NCBI RefSeq assembly: GCF_000253155.1
Contig: NC_015291.1
Location: forward strand, 901,001 to 965,000
Direction of reading: 5' to 3'
DNA from: Streptococcus oralis Uo5
GTDB taxonomy: Bacteria > Bacillota > Bacilli > Lactobacillales > Streptococcaceae
Length of the DNA stretch: 64,000 bases
Within the stretch, counting starts at the first letter, position 1, and every line of letters starts with the position of its first letter. Under the pieces are notes generated by a model, which was given only the letters and a program-made list of their open reading frames with translations, was not told where the DNA came from and did no database searches. The translations under genes were made by a program, and so were the position numbers. This document shows, one piece after another, positions 19,709 through 30,596 of this stretch.

Positions 19709-20518
19709 ATGAGTGAAAAAGGCTTTAAATACAGTATTTTAGCATCAGGTTCCAGTGGAAATTCCTTTTATCTGGAAACTCCAAAAAAGAAAATCTTAGT
19801 GGATGCAGGCTTGTCTGGTAAGAAAATCACCAGTCTTTTGAGCGAAATCAATCGCAAACCAGAAGATCTGGATGCGATTCTGATTACGCATGAGCACTCA
19901 GATCATATTCATGGAGTTGGTGTATTGGCTCGCAAATATGGTATGGACCTTTACGCCAATGAAAAAACCTGGCAGGCTATGGAAAATAGCAAGTACCTCG
20001 GTAAGGTGGATTCATCGCAGAAGCATATTTTTGAAATGGGCAAAACCAAAACCTTTGGCGATATTGATATTGAGAGTTTTGGGGTTAGCCATGATGCGGC
20101 AGCACCCCAGTTTTACCGCTTTATGAAAGACGACAAGAGCTTCGTCATGTTGACCGATACAGGTTATGTTAGTGATCGTATGGCAGGGATTGTTGAGAAT
20201 GCTGACGGTTATCTTATCGAGTCGAACCACGACGTGGAAATCTTACGAGCTGGATCTTATGCTTGGCGTCTCAAACAGCGAATTCTATCTGATCTCGGTC
20301 ACCTTTCTAACGAGGACGGTGCTGAAGCCATGATTCGTGCAATGGGAAATCGAACAAAGAAAATCTATCTTGGGCATTTGTCCAAAGAGAACAATATCAA
20401 GGAGCTGGCTCATATGACTATGGTCAATCAGTTAGCCCAGGCTGATCTGGGAGTCGGAGTAGACTTTAAGGTTTATGATACCTCTCCAGATACCGCAACA
20501 CCATTGACAGATATATAA
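19709..20518 (+). CDS. vicX: Metallo-beta-lactamase fold protein VicX (WalJ/YycJ)
   Basis: 269 aa. ASGSSGNSFYLET at the start and the metal site ITHEHSDHIHG (residues about 56-66) followed by SNHDVEIL and LGHLSKENN are the YycJ/VicX type. It is a predicted nuclease-like MBL enzyme linked to cell-wall and DNA stress phenotypes; its exact substrate is unsettled. Third gene of vicRKX, followed by a strong terminator. Confidence 0.95.
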   Translation: MSEKGFKYSILASGSSGNSFYLETPKKKILVDAGLSGKKITSLLSEINRKPEDLDAILITHEHSDHIHGVGVLARKYGMDLYANEKTWQAMENSKYLGKVDSSQKHIFEMGKTKTFGDIDIESFGVSHDAAAPQFYRFMKDDKSFVMLTDTGYVSDRMAGIVENADGYLIESNHDVEILRAGSYAWRLKQRILSDLGHLSNEDGAEAMIRAMGNRTKKIYLGHLSKENNIKELAHMTMVNQLAQADLGVGVDFKVYDTSPDTATPLTDI

Positions 20519-20553
20519 TAAAAGAAGGCGAGTGCCTTCTTTTATTGTTTTTT
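20517..20553. terminator. Convergent terminator between vicX and bta
   Basis: 13-bp stem AATAAAAGAAGGC / GCCTTCTTTTATT, loop GAGT, followed by G and T7 on the plus strand. A/T-rich flanks allow use from both sides. Confidence 0.9.
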
Positions 20554-20900
20554 TACAATCCAGCAAAGTCCTTGATTTCTTGTGCTGACATAGAAGAGTC
20601 GCAACGGACATTGATCTGGCCATTTGCAATGTGAACGAAGCCTGGTACGGTTGGAATTCCGTAGCGTGAGCGGAATGCTTGCAACTCATTGAGTTGACTT
20701 GGTTCTTCACTGTTGATGAAGTAGATGTGGGATTTAGTTTCAGCTACGACACCTGCCAATGTGCCAGCAAATTTACGGCAGTAAGGGCAAGTTTTGCGAC
20801 CGATAAAGAAGGTTGCAGTTTCTTTTTTATCAAGAGCTTCTTGCGCACGCGCAACTGTAGTGACTTCAAGGTCTTTGATGTTTTCTAAAAATTGTTCCAT
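20553..20900 (-). CDS. bta: Thioredoxin-like protein (bacteriocin transport accessory, Bta)
   Basis: 115 aa. Thioredoxin fold with GRKTCPYCRKF (Cys38 and Cys41), and cis-Pro loop YGIPTVPG. No signal peptide, so probably cytoplasmic. The name Bta comes from bacteriocin clusters; here no bacteriocin genes are near, so a general thiol-redox role is more likely. GAGG precedes the ATG. It lies 110 nt after pgm and shares its strand. Confidence 0.88.
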   Translation of the reverse strand: MEQFLENIKDLEVTTVARAQEALDKKETATFFIGRKTCPYCRKFAGTLAGVVAETKSHIYFINSEEPSQLNELQAFRSRYGIPTVPGFVHIANGQINVRCDSSMSAQEIKDFAGL

Positions 20901-20972
20901 GAGATTACCTCGCTTTCATTGATAAGTCTAGTATGCCATAAAGTTTCTAAAAATGCTTAGATTTGATACGAA

Positions 20973-21002
20973 AAAAGATGAGATTGGTTGGTCTCATCTT
21001 TT
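20973..21002 (-). terminator. Terminator of pgm
   Basis: AAAAGATGAGA / TCTCATCTTTT stem, 8-nt loop, 8 nt beyond the pgm stop on the minus strand. Confidence 0.8.
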
Positions 21003-21010
21003 ATAGATTT

Positions 21011-22729
21011 TTATTTTACAAACGCATTGATTTCTGCTTCGATGTTGGCAATCTTAGCTTGTGAATCCTCATTGCTTTCACCCACAACAGCAATGTAGAA
21101 CTTGATTTTTGGTTCAGTACCAGAAGGGCGAACTGCAATCCATGAACCGTCCGCAAGTGTGTATTTCAAAACATCACTTGGAGGAGTTGTAAAGTTCGTA
21201 ACAGTACCATCAGCAGCAGTAGCAGTTTGAGCCTTGAAGTCTTCTACGATAGTGATAGCTGTTGTGTTCCATTCTTTCGGAGCATTGTTACGGAACTTAG
21301 CCATGATTTCCTTGATTTGTTCTGCACCATCAACACCAGAAAGGGTAACAGAGATAGTCTTTTCAGCAAAATAACCATACTCTTTGTAGATTTCTTCGAT
21401 ACCGTCAGCAAGTGTCAAACCACGTGAACGGTAGTAGGCAGCAAGCTCAGCAACGACAAGAACGGCTTGGATAGCATCTTTATCGCGTACGAATGGCTTA
21501 ATCAAGTAACCGAAGCTTTCTTCAAATCCCATCATGTAAGTGTGATTGTGTTTTTCTTCAAATTCTTGAATTTTTTCAGCGATAAATTTGAAACCAGTCA
21601 AAACGTTGAACATGGTTGCGCCGTAGCTTTCAGCAATCTTGGTTACTAAGTCAGTTGATACGATTGATTTGCAGAGAGCAGCATTTTCAGGAAGAGTTCC
21701 AGCATTTTTGTGGGCTTCCAAGATGTATTTAGCCATGATAGCGCCGATTTGGTTACCTGAAAGGTTGAGGTAGCTTCCATCTTTTTGAAGAACTTCAACA
21801 CCAACACGGTCAGCGTCAGGGTCAGTTGCAACAAGCACATCTGCACCAACTTGACGACCAAGTTCTTCAGCAAGGGCGAAGGCTGCTTGGCTTTCTGGGT
21901 TTGGAGATTTTACAGTTGAGAAGTCAGGATCAGCAGTTGCTTGTGCTTCAACAACTTGAACAGAGTCAAATCCTGCTTGGGCAAGGGCACGACGAGCCAA
22001 CATTTCACCCGTACCATGAAGTGGTGTGTAGACAATCTTCATGTCTGTACCGAATTCTTCGATCAAGGCTGGGTTGATGTTTACGTCTTTAACTTCTTTA
22101 AGGTATTCTGCATCAACAGCTTCGCCGATAACTTCAATCAAGCCAGAAGCTTTTTCAGCTTCTACATCGGCAACTTCCACAGCGAATGGATTTTCGATTC
22201 CACGGATATAAGTAGTCAAAGCGTCTGCATCGTGTGGAGGCATTTGTCCACCGTCTTCTCCGTAAACCTTGTAACCGTTAAATGGAGCAGGGTTATGACT
22301 GGCAGTAATCATGATACCTGCAAAACAGTTGAGGTGACGAACTGCAAATGACAGTTCTGGAGTTGGACGAAGGCTTTCAAAAACGTAAGATTTGATATCG
22401 TGTTTGGCGAGAACTGCCGCAGATTCAAAGGCAAATTCAGGTGAGAAGTGACGGCTATCGTAGGCAATTGCCACACCACGTTCTTTTTCATTTCCACCTT
22501 TTGACTCAATCAAACGAGCCAAACCTTCAGTTGCTTGACGAACAACATAGATGTTGATGCGGTTTGTACCAGCACCAATCAAACCACGCATACCTGCAGT
22601 ACCAAATTCAAGATTGGTATAAAAGGCATCTTCCTTAGTTTTTTCGTCCATATTTTCCAAATCTTGACGAAGGTAGTCTGGAAGGTCAGCAAAATCGACC
22701 CATTTTTGATAATTTTCTTGGTAAGTCAT
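21011..22729 (-). CDS. pgm: Phosphoglucomutase (alpha-phosphohexomutase)
   Basis: 572 aa from ATG 22729 (MTYQENYQKW), with GGAG just upstream; a longer frame to 22786 has no ribosome binding site. It interconverts glucose-1-P and glucose-6-P, feeding capsule, wall and glycogen synthesis. Active serine in MITASHNPAPFNGYK (Ser144), metal loop ATDPDADRVGVEV, sugar-binding GFEESFGYL and phosphate-binding RPSGTEPKIKFY are all present. It is the Gram-positive PgcA-like type. Confidence 0.96.
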   Translation of the reverse strand: MTYQENYQKWVDFADLPDYLRQDLENMDEKTKEDAFYTNLEFGTAGMRGLIGAGTNRINIYVVRQATEGLARLIESKGGNEKERGVAIAYDSRHFSPEFAFESAAVLAKHDIKSYVFESLRPTPELSFAVRHLNCFAGIMITASHNPAPFNGYKVYGEDGGQMPPHDADALTTYIRGIENPFAVEVADVEAEKASGLIEVIGEAVDAEYLKEVKDVNINPALIEEFGTDMKIVYTPLHGTGEMLARRALAQAGFDSVQVVEAQATADPDFSTVKSPNPESQAAFALAEELGRQVGADVLVATDPDADRVGVEVLQKDGSYLNLSGNQIGAIMAKYILEAHKNAGTLPENAALCKSIVSTDLVTKIAESYGATMFNVLTGFKFIAEKIQEFEEKHNHTYMMGFEESFGYLIKPFVRDKDAIQAVLVVAELAAYYRSRGLTLADGIEEIYKEYGYFAEKTISVTLSGVDGAEQIKEIMAKFRNNAPKEWNTTAITIVEDFKAQTATAADGTVTNFTTPPSDVLKYTLADGSWIAVRPSGTEPKIKFYIAVVGESNEDSQAKIANIEAEINAFVK

Positions 22730-22753
22730 AGAGTGTCTCCTTTGTTTATTTGC

Positions 22754-22795
22754 TTTAATCGCTTTCATTATATCACGATTTGACATTTTAGTAAA
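22754..22795 (-). promoter_or_regulatory. pgm promoter with cre-like site
   Basis: On the minus strand TTTACT (22790-22795), a 17-nt spacer and TATAAT (22767-22772), with TG one base before the -10. Just after the -10 lies ATGAAAGCGATTAAA (22754-22768), matching the CcpA consensus WTGNAANCGNWNNCW except for one base. The cre call is tentative. Confidence 0.6.
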
Positions 22796-23083
22796 ACGTT
22801 AGCATAACTTAAAATGTAGGAAATTTACTTATGCACTTTAGCGGGAAAATGGTGAGTACTGTGCTTACTTATACTAAGTTAGGGATGAAAATCAATTATC
22901 TAATTTTTAAAAATATTAAAAGTTATAGTATTTTTGTGGGATTTTTAAATAAAGTAAATCGTCAATATTGTTATATTCTATTCTTTTTATAAAGAATCCT
23001 TTAATGTATCAAATGAACAGATAGAAAAATTTAAGTTAAAAGTCTATAAATTTAAGATATTTTGAAAAATTCTGGTTTCTGTT
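22796..23083. other. AT-rich spacer between pgm and lipoprotein gene
   Basis: About 290 nt of very AT-rich sequence with no convincing gene. It contains an 8-nt direct repeat TTACTTAT and two TTTAAG hexamers 21 nt apart (23030 and 23051), which do not fit the CiaR spacing. Nothing else was recognised. Confidence 0.5.
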
Positions 23084-23111
23084 TTGATTTTTATTCTACG
23101 TATGGTAAAAT
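23084..23111 (+). promoter_or_regulatory. Promoter of the lipoprotein gene
   Basis: TTGATT (23084-23089), 16-nt spacer, TAAAAT (23106-23111) with TG extension. AAAGGAG lies before the ATG. Confidence 0.7.
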
Positions 23112-23139
23112 ATAGTAAATCATTAAAGGAGAATTCATT

Positions 23140-24252
23140 ATGAAAAAAATTCTTAAGCATTCTGCCTTGCTTTTATCAGCTTTAGCACTGGTTGCCTGTG
23201 GAGCTCAAAAAAAAGCAAGCGACAATGGTACGGCTTCAAACTCTAACTTTGAGGTTTCTGTAAAAGACGGTATGTATGTATTGCCTAAAGATGAGGATTC
23301 ATCATCAACATACCTTGCACTTCAAGTCGAAATCAAGAACAATCGTGATAAACAGTTTAGTTTTACTAGCCAAGATATCACGCTATACAATGAAAAGGAT
23401 GAAAAATTACAACCAATTCAAGTTTATGAAAGCGACAGTAAAACTAAATTTATGTCATATGGTGACAGTCTTTCTAAAGGAAAGAGCGTTGCTGGTTATG
23501 TAGTGTATGAAGTCGATAAGAATGCTAAGTATGAACTTCACTTTGCACCTAGCTTTTACGATGACATCAAAGAAAATTCTAAAAAGAATAACGATGTAGC
23601 AATCAAGGTGGATCCAAGTCAGTATGAAGACAATATTGATGAAGCGAAAGATGTAATGAAAAAATATGTCGATGCTGTTTACCTTAATGGGGAAAGTTCT
23701 GGTGGTGGAACGAACCTAAGTGCTACTGATAATAAGTCACAAGTTGTTGCGCTTGCTGATGATAAAAAATCTTCTGATAATAGTGCTGAATTCACAAACG
23801 ATGCGAAAGCTGATAAAGAAGAGTTTATCAAGAAATTTACAGAATCATTCGGAAAAGGCTTCTATAACTACAAACCGTCTGATTCAGAACTTAGAACATT
23901 CGCAGATGCTTACATCAAAGCAAATGCTAAGAGAGCAAAAGTTGATTACAAGGTGAAGACATACTTGCCAGACTATGCTGTTGTTTATGTTAGACCAGAA
24001 ACAATCGACTTGGATAACTTGAATGTTTATGAATTGAGCCGTAAGTTCTACGAAGAAAACAAAGGTAAATATAGCAACTACTCTGAAGCTATGAAAGCTG
24101 GTGAAAAATACATTTTAGAAAATGCACCGAGTCAATTTGATTCAACTCCTCTAGACACTAGTGATAACATGAAGAAAGAGGGTTATGAAATTAAAATGAC
24201 CAAGAAAGATGGAAAATGGACCATCGATACCTCTTCTAAAACTATGAATTGA
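23140..24252 (+). CDS. Surface lipoprotein with DUF4352-like and DUF5105-like regions
   Basis: 370 aa. A lipoprotein signal peptide ends in the lipobox LVAC with Cys20, so it is lipid-anchored outside the membrane. Residues about 35-155 look like an Ig-like DUF4352 domain (YLALQVEIKNNRDKQFSF, a telokin-like fold). A Ser/Asp-rich linker follows (about 175-215), then a helical C-terminal domain (DUF5105-like) ending EGYEIKMTKKDGKWTID. Ligand unknown. It has its own promoter and terminator. Confidence 0.85.
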   Translation: MKKILKHSALLLSALALVACGAQKKASDNGTASNSNFEVSVKDGMYVLPKDEDSSSTYLALQVEIKNNRDKQFSFTSQDITLYNEKDEKLQPIQVYESDSKTKFMSYGDSLSKGKSVAGYVVYEVDKNAKYELHFAPSFYDDIKENSKKNNDVAIKVDPSQYEDNIDEAKDVMKKYVDAVYLNGESSGGGTNLSATDNKSQVVALADDKKSSDNSAEFTNDAKADKEEFIKKFTESFGKGFYNYKPSDSELRTFADAYIKANAKRAKVDYKVKTYLPDYAVVYVRPETIDLDNLNVYELSRKFYEENKGKYSNYSEAMKAGEKYILENAPSQFDSTPLDTSDNMKKEGYEIKMTKKDGKWTIDTSSKTMN

Positions 24253-24297
24253 AAGATATGGCTCGCACATTCCGTGGAGGCATTGGATACTAAGATG

Positions 24298-24328
24298 AAA
24301 GGTTCGGGTTTATGACTCGAACTTTTTT
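24298..24328 (+). terminator. Terminator of the lipoprotein gene
   Basis: AAAGGTTCG / CGAACTTTT-type stem including GU pairs, followed by T6. Confidence 0.8.
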
Positions 24329-24336
24329 CATTGCAA

Positions 24337-24365
24337 TTGTGCAAAAGAGAAAAAGATAGTAAAAT
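24337..24365 (+). promoter_or_regulatory. Promoter of the ABC-F gene, -10 lies 6 nt before ATG
   Basis: TTGTGC (24337-24342), 17-nt spacer, TAAAAT (24360-24365), then 6 nt and ATG 24372. Predicted start site is the ATG itself. AGAGG is only 1 nt from the ATG, too close to act as a ribosome binding site. Confidence 0.6.
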
Positions 24366-24371
24366 AGAGGT

Positions 24372-26273
24372 ATGATTATTTTACAAGCCAATAAAATTGA
24401 ACGTTCTTTTGCAGGAGAGCTTTTGTTTGATAATATAAACCTGCAGGTAGATGAACGAGACCGAATTGCTCTTGTTGGGAAAAATGGTGCTGGTAAGTCC
24501 ACACTTTTGAAGATTTTGGTTGGGGAAGAGGAGCCAACTAGTGGAGAAATCAATAAGAAAAAAGATGTTTCTCTGTCTTACCTAGCCCAAGATAGCCGTT
24601 TTGAGTCTGAAAATATTATTTATGATGAAATGCTTCACGTCTTTGATGACTTGCGTCGGACTGAGAAGCAACTTCGTCAGATGGAACTGGAGATGGGTGA
24701 AAAGTCTGGTGAAGATCTGGATAAACTGATGGCGGATTATGATCGTTTATCAGAGAATTTCCGTCAGGCTGGTGGCTTCACCTACGAAGCTGATATCCGT
24801 GCTATCTTAAATGGATTCAAGTTTGACGAGTCTATGTGGCAGATGAAAATTGCTGAGCTTTCAGGTGGTCAAAATACTCGTCTTGCACTGGCTAAAATGC
24901 TCCTTGAAAAGCCAAATCTCTTGGTCTTGGACGAGCCTACCAACCACTTGGATATCGAAACCATAGCCTGGCTAGAGAATTATTTGGTGAACTATAGCGG
25001 TGCACTCATTATTGTCAGTCACGACCGTTACTTTTTGGACAAGGTTGCGACGGTTACACTCGATTTGAACAAGCATTCCTTGGATCGTTATGTGGGCAAT
25101 TATTCTCGTTTTGTTGAGTTGAAGGAGCAAAAGCTAGCTACTGAGGCAAAAAACTATGAAAAGCAACAGAAGGAAATCGCTGCTCTGGAAGACTTTGTCA
25201 ATCGCAATCTAGTCCGAGCCTCAACGACTAAACGTGCCCAATCTCGACGCAAGCAACTAGAAAAAATGGAGCGTTTGGACAAGCCTGAAGCTGGTAAGAA
25301 ATCAGCCAATATGACCTTCCAGTCTGAAAAAACGTCAGGAAATATCGTTTTGACCGTTGAAAATGCAGCTATTGGCTATGATGGGGAAATATTGTCAGAA
25401 CCTATCAACCTAGACCTTCGTAAGATGAACGCTGTTGCGATTGTCGGACCAAACGGCATTGGGAAGTCAACCTTTATCAAGTCTATTGTGGATCAGATTC
25501 CCTTTATCAAAGGAGAGAAGCGTTTTGGTGCCAATGTTGAGGTTGGCTACTATGATCAGACTCAAAGTAAGATAACACCAAGTAATACTGTAATCGATGA
25601 ACTTTGGAATGATTTTAAACTGACACCAGAAGTTGAAATCCGCAACCGCCTTGGAGCCTTCCTTTTCTCAGGAGATGATGTTAAAAAGTCAGTCGGAATG
25701 TTGTCAGGTGGCGAGAAAGCTCGTTTGCTTCTTGCCAAACTTTCAATGGAAAACAACAATTTCTTAATTTTGGACGAGCCGACCAACCACTTGGATATTG
25801 ATAGCAAGGAAGTGTTGGAAAATGCCCTGATTGACTTTGATGGAACCCTTCTGTTTGTCAGCCACGACCGTTATTTCATCAACCGAGTAGCCACTCATGT
25901 TTTGGAATTGTCTGAGAATGGTTCGACTCTTTACTTGGGAGATTATGACTACTATGTTGAGAAGAAAGCAGAAGTAGAAGCGATTCAGACAGAAGAAGCT
26001 TCAACTAGCAATCAAGCAAAAGAACCGAGCCCAGTCAATGACTACCAGACTCAGAAAGAAAGTCAGAAAGAAGCACGTAAGCTCATGCGACAAATCGAGA
26101 GTTTAGAGGCTGAAATCGAAGAGTTAGAAACTCAAAGTCAAGCCATTTCTGAACAAATGCTGGAAACCAACGATGCTGAAAAGCTCATGGAATTGCAGGC
26201 TGAACTGGATAAAATCAGCCATCGTCAGGAAGAAGCTATGCTTGAGTGGGAAGAATTATCGGAGCAGGTGTAA
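24372..26273 (+). CDS. ABC-F family ATPase (YdiF-like)
   Basis: 633 aa with two ABC domains and no membrane segment. Walker A sites VGKNGAGKST and VGPNGIGKST; signatures LSGGQNTRLALAK and LSGGEKARLLLAK; Walker B sites LLVLDEPTNHLD and FLILDEPTNHLD. The inter-domain linker (about residues 245-310) is charged and helical, and a C-terminal coiled coil (about 560-633) follows. ABC-F proteins act on the ribosome; this resembles the YdiF group, with no evident link to antibiotic resistance. The Rgg gene follows 3 nt after the stop. Confidence 0.92.
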   Translation: MIILQANKIERSFAGELLFDNINLQVDERDRIALVGKNGAGKSTLLKILVGEEEPTSGEINKKKDVSLSYLAQDSRFESENIIYDEMLHVFDDLRRTEKQLRQMELEMGEKSGEDLDKLMADYDRLSENFRQAGGFTYEADIRAILNGFKFDESMWQMKIAELSGGQNTRLALAKMLLEKPNLLVLDEPTNHLDIETIAWLENYLVNYSGALIIVSHDRYFLDKVATVTLDLNKHSLDRYVGNYSRFVELKEQKLATEAKNYEKQQKEIAALEDFVNRNLVRASTTKRAQSRRKQLEKMERLDKPEAGKKSANMTFQSEKTSGNIVLTVENAAIGYDGEILSEPINLDLRKMNAVAIVGPNGIGKSTFIKSIVDQIPFIKGEKRFGANVEVGYYDQTQSKITPSNTVIDELWNDFKLTPEVEIRNRLGAFLFSGDDVKKSVGMLSGGEKARLLLAKLSMENNNFLILDEPTNHLDIDSKEVLENALIDFDGTLLFVSHDRYFINRVATHVLELSENGSTLYLGDYDYYVEKKAEVEAIQTEEASTSNQAKEPSPVNDYQTQKESQKEARKLMRQIESLEAEIEELETQSQAISEQMLETNDAEKLMELQAELDKISHRQEEAMLEWEELSEQV

Positions 26274-26276
26274 GAA

Positions 26277-27140
26277 ATGGAACATCTTGGAAAGGTATTT
26301 CGTGAATTTCGAACAAGTGGGAAGTACTCCTTAAAAGAGGCGGCAGGTGAATCATGTTCGACCTCTCAGTTATCGCGCTTCGAACTTGGGGAGTCTGATC
26401 TAGCAGTTTCCCGTTTCTTTGAGATTTTGGATAATATTCATGTGACCATTGAAAATTTCATGGACAAGGCTAGGGATTTTCAAAATCATGAACACGTTGC
26501 CTTGATGGCACAGATTATTCCGCTTTACTATTCAAATGATATTGCAGGTTTTCAAAAGCTTCAAAAGGAACAACTTGAGAAAGCAAAGAGTTCGACCAAT
26601 CCCCTCTATTTTGAGCTGAATTGGATTCTGTTACAAGGTCTTATTTGTCAAAGAGATACTAGTTACAGTATGGAACAGAGTGATCTGGATAAGGTGGCGG
26701 ATTATCTTTTCCAAACAGAAGAATGGACTATGTATGAGTTAATTCTTTTCGGGAATCTCTATACTTTCTACAATGTGGACTATGTGGCTCGTATTGGCAG
26801 AGAAGTCATGGAACGAGAGGAGTACTATAAAGAAATTGGTCGCCATCGAAAACTCGTTTTGATTCTAGCTCTTAACTGTTACCAGCATTGTTTGGAGAAC
26901 CGTTCCTTTGCGGATGCGGACTATTTTGAGGGCTATGTGGAGAAGTTAATTGGAAATGGTATCAAGCTTTATGAGCGCAATATCTTCCATTATCTCAAGG
27001 GTTTCGCCCTCTACCAGAGAGACTTGAAAGCAGAAGGTTGTAGTCAGATGCAGGAATCCATGCATATTTTTGATGTACTTGGACTTCCAGAGCAAGTGGC
27101 TTACTATCAGGAACATTATGAAAAATTTGTAAATCCTTAA
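26277..27140 (+). CDS. Rgg/GadR/MutR family transcriptional regulator
   Basis: 287 aa. An N-terminal HTH (LGKVFREFRTSGKYSLKEAAGE... TSQLSRFELGESD) is followed by an all-helical TPR-like domain that in this family binds short peptides or acts alone. No small peptide gene was recognised beside it, so it may be a stand-alone Rgg. It is 3 nt from the ABC-F gene and 80 nt before an MFS pump; an inverted repeat in that gap is a possible target. Confidence 0.9.
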   Translation: MEHLGKVFREFRTSGKYSLKEAAGESCSTSQLSRFELGESDLAVSRFFEILDNIHVTIENFMDKARDFQNHEHVALMAQIIPLYYSNDIAGFQKLQKEQLEKAKSSTNPLYFELNWILLQGLICQRDTSYSMEQSDLDKVADYLFQTEEWTMYELILFGNLYTFYNVDYVARIGREVMEREEYYKEIGRHRKLVLILALNCYQHCLENRSFADADYFEGYVEKLIGNGIKLYERNIFHYLKGFALYQRDLKAEGCSQMQESMHIFDVLGLPEQVAYYQEHYEKFVNP

Positions 27141-27141
27141 A

Positions 27142-27191
27142 TTTCCCAAATAAGGGAAAAATAAAGAGACTCCTTTCAGTTTTGATACAAT
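27142..27191 (+). promoter_or_regulatory. Promoter and inverted repeat upstream of the MFS gene
   Basis: TTTCCC (27142-27147), 6 nt, GGGAAA (27154-27159) form an inverted repeat centred about 48 nt before the start site expected from the extended -10 TGATACAAT (27183-27191). Position fits an activator site, perhaps for the adjacent Rgg protein. Confidence 0.45.
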
Positions 27192-27220
27192 AGTTTCAAA
27201 ATTTGAGGGGAGCTTTTTAT

Positions 27221-28399
27221 ATGAATCGACATGCAATCCAGTTGATTAGTCGTGGTGCGATTAATAAGATAGGAAATATGCTCTATGATTATGGAAACAG
27301 TGTTTGGTTGGCATCAATGGGAACGATAGGACAGACTGTTCTTGGGATTTATCAAATTTCCGAGTTAGTTACATCGATTCTGGTCAATCCCTTTGGCGGA
27401 GTGATTTCAGACCGCTTTTCGCGTCGCAAAATTTTGATGACGACAGACCTGGTTTGTGGTATTCTCTGTTTAGCTATTTCTTTCATCAGAAATGATAGCT
27501 TGATGATTGCTGCCTTGATTTTTGCCAATATTGTTCAAGCGGTTGCCTTTGCATTTTCTCGTACGGCTAATAAAGCCATTATAACTGAGGTTGTAGAGAA
27601 AGACGAGATTGTGACCTATAATGCACGCTTAGAGCTCGTTTTGCAGGTTGTAGGTGTTAGCTCCCCTGTACTTTCTTTCCTCGTTTTACAATTTGCCAGT
27701 CTCCATATGACGCTTGTTTTAGATGCCATTAGTTTTTTCATCGCATTTACATTAGTAGCTTTTCTTCCCAAAAAAGAGACTCAGGAACAAGTGAAAAAGA
27801 CTTTCAGCTGGAAAAATATTTTTGCTGATATGAAAGAAGGGATTCGCTATATTTGGCGCCAGCAAGAAATTTTTTTCCTTTTGTTAGTCGCTTCCAGCGT
27901 TAATTTCTTTTTTGCAGCTTTTGAATTTCTTCTCCCTTTTTCAAATCGACTATACGGGGTAGAAGGAGCTTATGCAACTATTTTGACTATGGGCGCTATT
28001 GGTTCGATTATCGGAGCTCTTCTAGCTAGTAAAATAAAGGCAAGTGTCTATAATCTTTTGATTCTATTGGCTTTGACTGGAGTTGGAGTTTTTATGATGG
28101 GGTTACCACTGCCAACTTTTCTTTCCTTTTCTGGAAATTTAGTTTGTGAACTGTTTATGACGATTTTTAATATTCACTTTTTTACTCAGGTGCAAACCAA
28201 GGTTGAGGGGGAATACTTGGGGAGAGTGCTAAGCACAATTTTTACCTTAGCCATCCTATTTATGCCGATTGCAAAAGGCTTTATGACAGTGCTGCCAAGT
28301 GTACATCTCTCTTCTTTTCTGATCATTGGAAGTGGGGTTATTTTCCTGGCTTGTTTATCCCTCGTTTATGTGCGAAGTCATTTTAAAAAAGAGTTATAA
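27221..28399 (+). CDS. MFS transporter
   Basis: 392 aa from ATG 27221, with GAGGGGAG upstream. About 11-12 hydrophobic segments and the loop motif GGVISDRFSRRKILM after TM2 are typical of 12-TM drug or small-molecule efflux proteins of the MFS_3/MefA-like group. A short charged loop splits the two halves (PKKETQEQVKK). Its substrate cannot be told. The regulator gene upstream suggests Rgg control. Confidence 0.88.
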   Translation: MNRHAIQLISRGAINKIGNMLYDYGNSVWLASMGTIGQTVLGIYQISELVTSILVNPFGGVISDRFSRRKILMTTDLVCGILCLAISFIRNDSLMIAALIFANIVQAVAFAFSRTANKAIITEVVEKDEIVTYNARLELVLQVVGVSSPVLSFLVLQFASLHMTLVLDAISFFIAFTLVAFLPKKETQEQVKKTFSWKNIFADMKEGIRYIWRQQEIFFLLLVASSVNFFFAAFEFLLPFSNRLYGVEGAYATILTMGAIGSIIGALLASKIKASVYNLLILLALTGVGVFMMGLPLPTFLSFSGNLVCELFMTIFNIHFFTQVQTKVEGEYLGRVLSTIFTLAILFMPIAKGFMTVLPSVHLSSFLIIGSGVIFLACLSLVYVRSHFKKEL

Positions 28400-28452
28400 T
28401 TTCTTTTTTTTAGAAAATATTTCACTACGAACCATTTTTCAGCCCTTCTCTA

Positions 28453-30447
<1,995 letters not shown>

Positions 30448-30596
30448 AGAATAGTCGAAAACTAGATGTTAGATAGTCTGAAACTATCTCTCCTGATGTG
30501 TTTTTATATCTATTAAAACTATTCTCTATAGTGCTGAAATTCCCGTTAAATTCTTCAGCATGACTTAAAAATTAAAATTAGAAATTAGGAAAAGAA

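Noticed and set aside
20553..20900. Bta as evidence for a bacteriocin cluster
   Set aside because: No peptide, immunity or ABC export gene is adjacent; the thioredoxin-like gene stands beside pgm.
23030..23056. Two TTTAAG hexamers upstream of the lipoprotein gene as a CiaR site
   Set aside because: CiaR needs TTTAAG-N5-TTTAAG; here the copies are 21 nt apart in AT-rich sequence.
24366..24370. AGAGG as ribosome binding site of the ABC-F gene
   Set aside because: Only 1 nt separates it from the ATG, too close for 30S initiation.
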